This document shows positions 5,921 to 7,816 of a stretch of DNA of 7,816 nucleotides, piece by piece. Source of the stretch: Lachnospiraceae bacterium (GTDB taxonomy: Bacteria > Bacillota > Clostridia > Lachnospirales > Lachnospiraceae); contig JAGCCY010000270.1 in NCBI GenBank assembly GCA_017651385.1, forward strand, positions 1 to 7,816. The letters are read 5' to 3'. Numbering within the stretch: the stretch's first letter is position 1; every line of letters begins with the position of its first letter. The notes beneath the pieces were generated by a model, which saw nothing but the letters and a program-made list of their open reading frames with translations, had not been told where the DNA came from and did no database searches. Both the position numbers and the translations under genes were made by a program.

Positions 5921-6823
5921 AGTGATCCCGCCGGGCATATAGCCGAAATCCTCCGCATCGTCAGGCAGCTTACTTACCTTTTTAAGATAAGCCATACAGT
6001 TTAATGCCTCTTCTTCGCAGAGATCATATCCGAGTCTGCCGGCAACCCATTTGGCGGTTTCATAAAAGAGATCGCACATTATCCCGACCGCATTCCATAT
6101 ATACGTAACATTTCCGCCCGCGTAGGTATCAAGATATCTCTGCCACTCATCAGGGCTTAACCATCTGTACAGATATTTTGCGGATTTTCCCGTACTTACG
6201 GTAAAATCGGTAAGTATCCCTGCTTTCCAGCAAAGCACTTTTTCAAGCTGCTTTCTGACCACCTGGCTCAACATATCCTGAACATACGGTATTTCTTTAC
6301 GCCAAAGTCCCTTTGCCACATTATCAAGGCACCACCAGAACTCGTTGCAGGTGCAAAGAAAAATGCGTTCCGTCGGTTTCTTAACGCGATACATCTCATC
6401 ACTGCTTTCGGGAATTTCGGGAAGGCAGTTGTCCTTATCAAGAATAATCTCACAGAGAGAATCTGTCAGGATATTCGTTTTCGCATATTCGATACTCATT
6501 ACCGTAAGGTCGATCCTTGTACCGTCTTTAAACTGCATAAGCCATGCATAGCGGTCACTCTTTGGAACAGCCTCTTCCGGATAAAGGTCGGGAAATTCGT
6601 CCGGATACTGCATAAAAAGGATATCTCCGAAACGATCCGGCCAGCCCTTATCATCTATGAATGATTGTGTTTCCTTTACCGCATAAACAATGTCATAATC
6701 CTGAAAAATGTCTTTGGGCACATTCGGGTTTGTTCTGGATCCGTTCATGAAAACAGCCCTGATCCTTTCATCATCCTTTGCGGTATTTATGATAAGCTCA
6801 AACATTTCCTTTTCCGATCTCAT
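5912..6823 (-). CDS. aadE-like: Aminoglycoside 6-adenylyltransferase (ANT(6)/AadE-like)
   Basis: This 303-residue protein aligns along its length with the ANT(6) family, which uses ATP to adenylylate the 6-hydroxyl of streptomycin in the cytoplasm. It opens with MRSEKEM, as AadE does, followed by the nucleotidyltransferase signature GSR (28-30), the metal-binding pair in QDYDIVY (Asp42 and Asp44), a third acidic residue in RIDLT (Asp105), and the family block CNEFWWCLDNVAKGLWRKEIPY (159-180). All catalytic carboxylates seen in the family are present and the length is normal (about 285-305). I chose the ATG at 6823, which has AGAGGAG with a 6-nt spacer and restores the conserved N-terminus; a 14-residue longer frame would need a TTG at 6865. 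Divergence from AadE in the middle and C-terminus suggests a chromosomal homologue rather than a recent plasmid copy, so streptomycin activity is likely but not certain. Its 3' end overlaps the convergent regulator gene by 9 nt. Confidence 0.88.
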   Translation of the reverse strand: MRSEKEMFELIINTAKDDERIRAVFMNGSRTNPNVPKDIFQDYDIVYAVKETQSFIDDKGWPDRFGDILFMQYPDEFPDLYPEEAVPKSDRYAWLMQFKDGTRIDLTVMSIEYAKTNILTDSLCEIILDKDNCLPEIPESSDEMYRVKKPTERIFLCTCNEFWWCLDNVAKGLWRKEIPYVQDMLSQVVRKQLEKVLCWKAGILTDFTVSTGKSAKYLYRWLSPDEWQRYLDTYAGGNVTYIWNAVGIMCDLFYETAKWVAGRLGYDLCEEEALNCMAYLKKVSKLPDDAEDFGYMPGGITSV

Positions 6824-6886
6824 TCGGTACTCCTCTTTTTCGGCGTCATATTTCCCGGCATGCAAAAGAATTCAGTGTTTTTTCTT

Positions 6887-7396
6887 TCATTGCTTATGAT
6901 TTGGGATCCTTACAAAGAAGTGTCCCTCATCATCTCCGACGATCCTTCCGCCGTTCTTTTGCATAACTTTTAAAGATGCAGTATTATCCTTATTTACCCG
7001 AAGGTATATCTCTTCTTCCGGAACAATCTTATTGGCTTCGGCAACAGTCAGCCTTAATCCTTCTGTTCCGTATCCTTTTCCTCTTTCATCCTTCTTAATG
7101 CTGTAGCCGATATGCCCGGCCCCGTTTCTGAGCGCATCCGTAAGATGATGCCTGATACGGAATTCGCCGACAAGACGGCCCTCATCCCAAAGGTAATAAT
7201 ATGTTTCCGGCACAAACCAGTCCGGCATGTTGACCGGGTGCTCATATGAGATCAACGCCGGCAGAACTTTTTCGATGTATTCGTCATAAGAAACTCCGTT
7301 ATAAGGATTTGTTAAACCGTTCTCGTCTGTCGGAAGCGTTGTGGTATACTCCCACTGAGCTTTTGCATCTTCTGTGTTTATCTTTCTTAATTCCAT
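6887..7396 (-). CDS. GNAT acetyltransferase, COG3981-like
   Basis: This 169-residue protein has a full GNAT fold: GRLVGEFRIRHHL (73-85), AGHIGYSIKKDERGKGYG (93-110) with the canonical acetyl-CoA loop RGKGYG, and the late NKDNTASLKVMQKNGGRIV block (135-153). It should acetylate an amine of an unknown acceptor. Two upstream ATGs are candidates. The one at 7396 has AGGGG with a 6-nt spacer, whereas the one at 7402 directly abuts that sequence and could not use it, so I start at 7396. It is a paralogue of the GNAT at 1913-2488 but keeps the usual glycine that the other has replaced by Asn. It lies 63 nt before the ANT(6) gene and 36 nt after the RimJ/RimL-like gene on the same strand, so all three probably form one transcript. 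No promoter is visible in either gap. Confidence 0.88.
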   Translation of the reverse strand: MELRKINTEDAKAQWEYTTTLPTDENGLTNPYNGVSYDEYIEKVLPALISYEHPVNMPDWFVPETYYYLWDEGRLVGEFRIRHHLTDALRNGAGHIGYSIKKDERGKGYGTEGLRLTVAEANKIVPEEEIYLRVNKDNTASLKVMQKNGGRIVGDDEGHFFVRIPNHKQ

Positions 7397-7432
7397 GATC
7401 ATCCCCTGCCTTTTCTGTTTTCGGACATCAGC

Positions 7433-7816
7433 CTAAACCTTCTTTTCCGCAACAGAAGCGGCCTCCCTTTTATATATCAGCATTCCCTTGCCGTAAGGAT
7501 CATCTTCGGCGCCGAATTCTTCTTTGACAAACTCATATCCGTTCTTTTCAATAACCCTTACAGAAGCCTCATTTCCATGCATGACGCGCCCGTAAATGAT
7601 CTCAGCATCAAACTTTGAAAAAGCATAATCCGTCATTGCTTTTACTGCTTCGGTCGCAAGACCTTGGCCGCTGTACTTTTTACAGATCGTATATCCGATC
7701 TCAATTTCGTTTTTTGTCCCTTCCACTTCGTTGATACCGGTATCACCGATAAGTTCGCCGGTCAGTTTTGATTCGATCGCCAAGACATACGGAAGACTCT
7801 CACGATCCACACAATC
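7433..7816 (-). CDS. RimJ/RimL-type GNAT acetyltransferase, 3' part only
   Basis: The frame is open to the window edge, giving the last 127 residues of a protein of probably about 170-180. Counted from the edge, strand VLAIESKLTGELIGDTGI (11-28), strand EIEIGYTI (37-44), the acetyl-CoA loop YSGQGLATEA (48-57, fitting Q/R-x-x-G-x-G/A) and the conserved GNEASVRVIEKNGYEFV (81-97) are present, all typical of the Acetyltransf_3 (RimJ/RimL) group. This group includes ribosomal-protein N-acetyltransferases and many enzymes acting on small amines. A GTG at 7810 could be mistaken for a start, but the frame continues upstream and family members have about 45-50 more residues there, so the true start lies outside. 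It is first, among the genes visible, in the minus-strand set with the GNAT and ANT(6) genes. Confidence 0.85.
   Translation of the reverse strand, partial: DCVDRESLPYVLAIESKLTGELIGDTGINEVEGTKNEIEIGYTICKKYSGQGLATEAVKAMTDYAFSKFDAEIIYGRVMHGNEASVRVIEKNGYEFVKEEFGAEDDPYGKGMLIYKREAASVAEKKV

Noticed and set aside
6824..6865. 14-residue N-terminal extension of the ANT(6)-like protein
   Set aside because: It needs a TTG start without a Shine-Dalgarno sequence, whereas the ATG at 6823 has AGAGGAG at 6 nt and matches the family's MRSEKEM N-terminus.
7433..7810. GTG at 7810 as the real start of the last acetyltransferase
   Set aside because: The reading frame continues upstream to the window edge, and the first two strands and helices of the GNAT fold would be missing.

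Overview
The window looks like chromosomal DNA of a Gram-positive anaerobe of the Clostridia, most likely a Lachnospiraceae or Butyrivibrio-type gut or rumen bacterium. The grounds are strong AGGAGG-type ribosome binding sites, sigma-A promoters with extended -10 boxes, moderately AT-leaning composition and the gene families present. The taxonomic call is inference. There are eight substantial genes plus the first 25 codons of a ninth. No RNA gene, insertion sequence, CRISPR array or convincing intrinsic terminator was seen.

Left part (1-3361, all minus strand). A promoter at about 3353-3380 drives a class I SAM methyltransferase (2515-3273), a COG3981-type GNAT acetyltransferase (1913-2488) and an MsbA/LmrA-like ABC half-exporter (156-1886). 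The two gaps are each 26 nt, so the three genes look like an operon. Beyond the ABC gene, positions 1-77 hold the N-terminus of a family 11 (alpha-1,2-fucosyltransferase-like) glycosyltransferase that runs out of the window.

Centre (3274-5920). A divergent control region separates the methyltransferase operon from a plus-strand pair: a 12-TM MFS drug-efflux-type permease (3550-4830) and an unusually long 381-residue regulator (4775-5920). The regulator has an ArsR-type winged helix at its C-terminus and about 290 residues of unrecognised sequence before it. The two genes overlap by 56 nt. Upstream lies a near-consensus promoter (TTGACA, 17 nt, TGTTATTTT) flanked and overlapped by three copies of one operator-like pattern, TTAGATA-NN-TATCTAA: one perfect, one embedding the -35 box and one in the leader. 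The simplest reading is an autoregulated, inducible efflux operon.

Right part (5912-7816, all minus strand). This is a probable operon of a RimJ/RimL-type acetyltransferase (3' part only), a second COG3981-type GNAT and an aminoglycoside 6-adenylyltransferase (ANT(6)/AadE family). The adenylyltransferase ends in a tail-to-tail 9-nt overlap with the regulator gene.

Taken together, the genes (a drug-efflux-type MFS pump with a private regulator, an ABC exporter, ANT(6), three GNATs and a methyltransferase) resemble an accessory cluster for handling or modifying small toxic molecules. Only the nucleotidyltransferase has a substrate class that can be named with some confidence. Three genes are best started at internal ATGs with good Shine-Dalgarno sequences (2488, 6823, 7396) rather than at the longest possible start.
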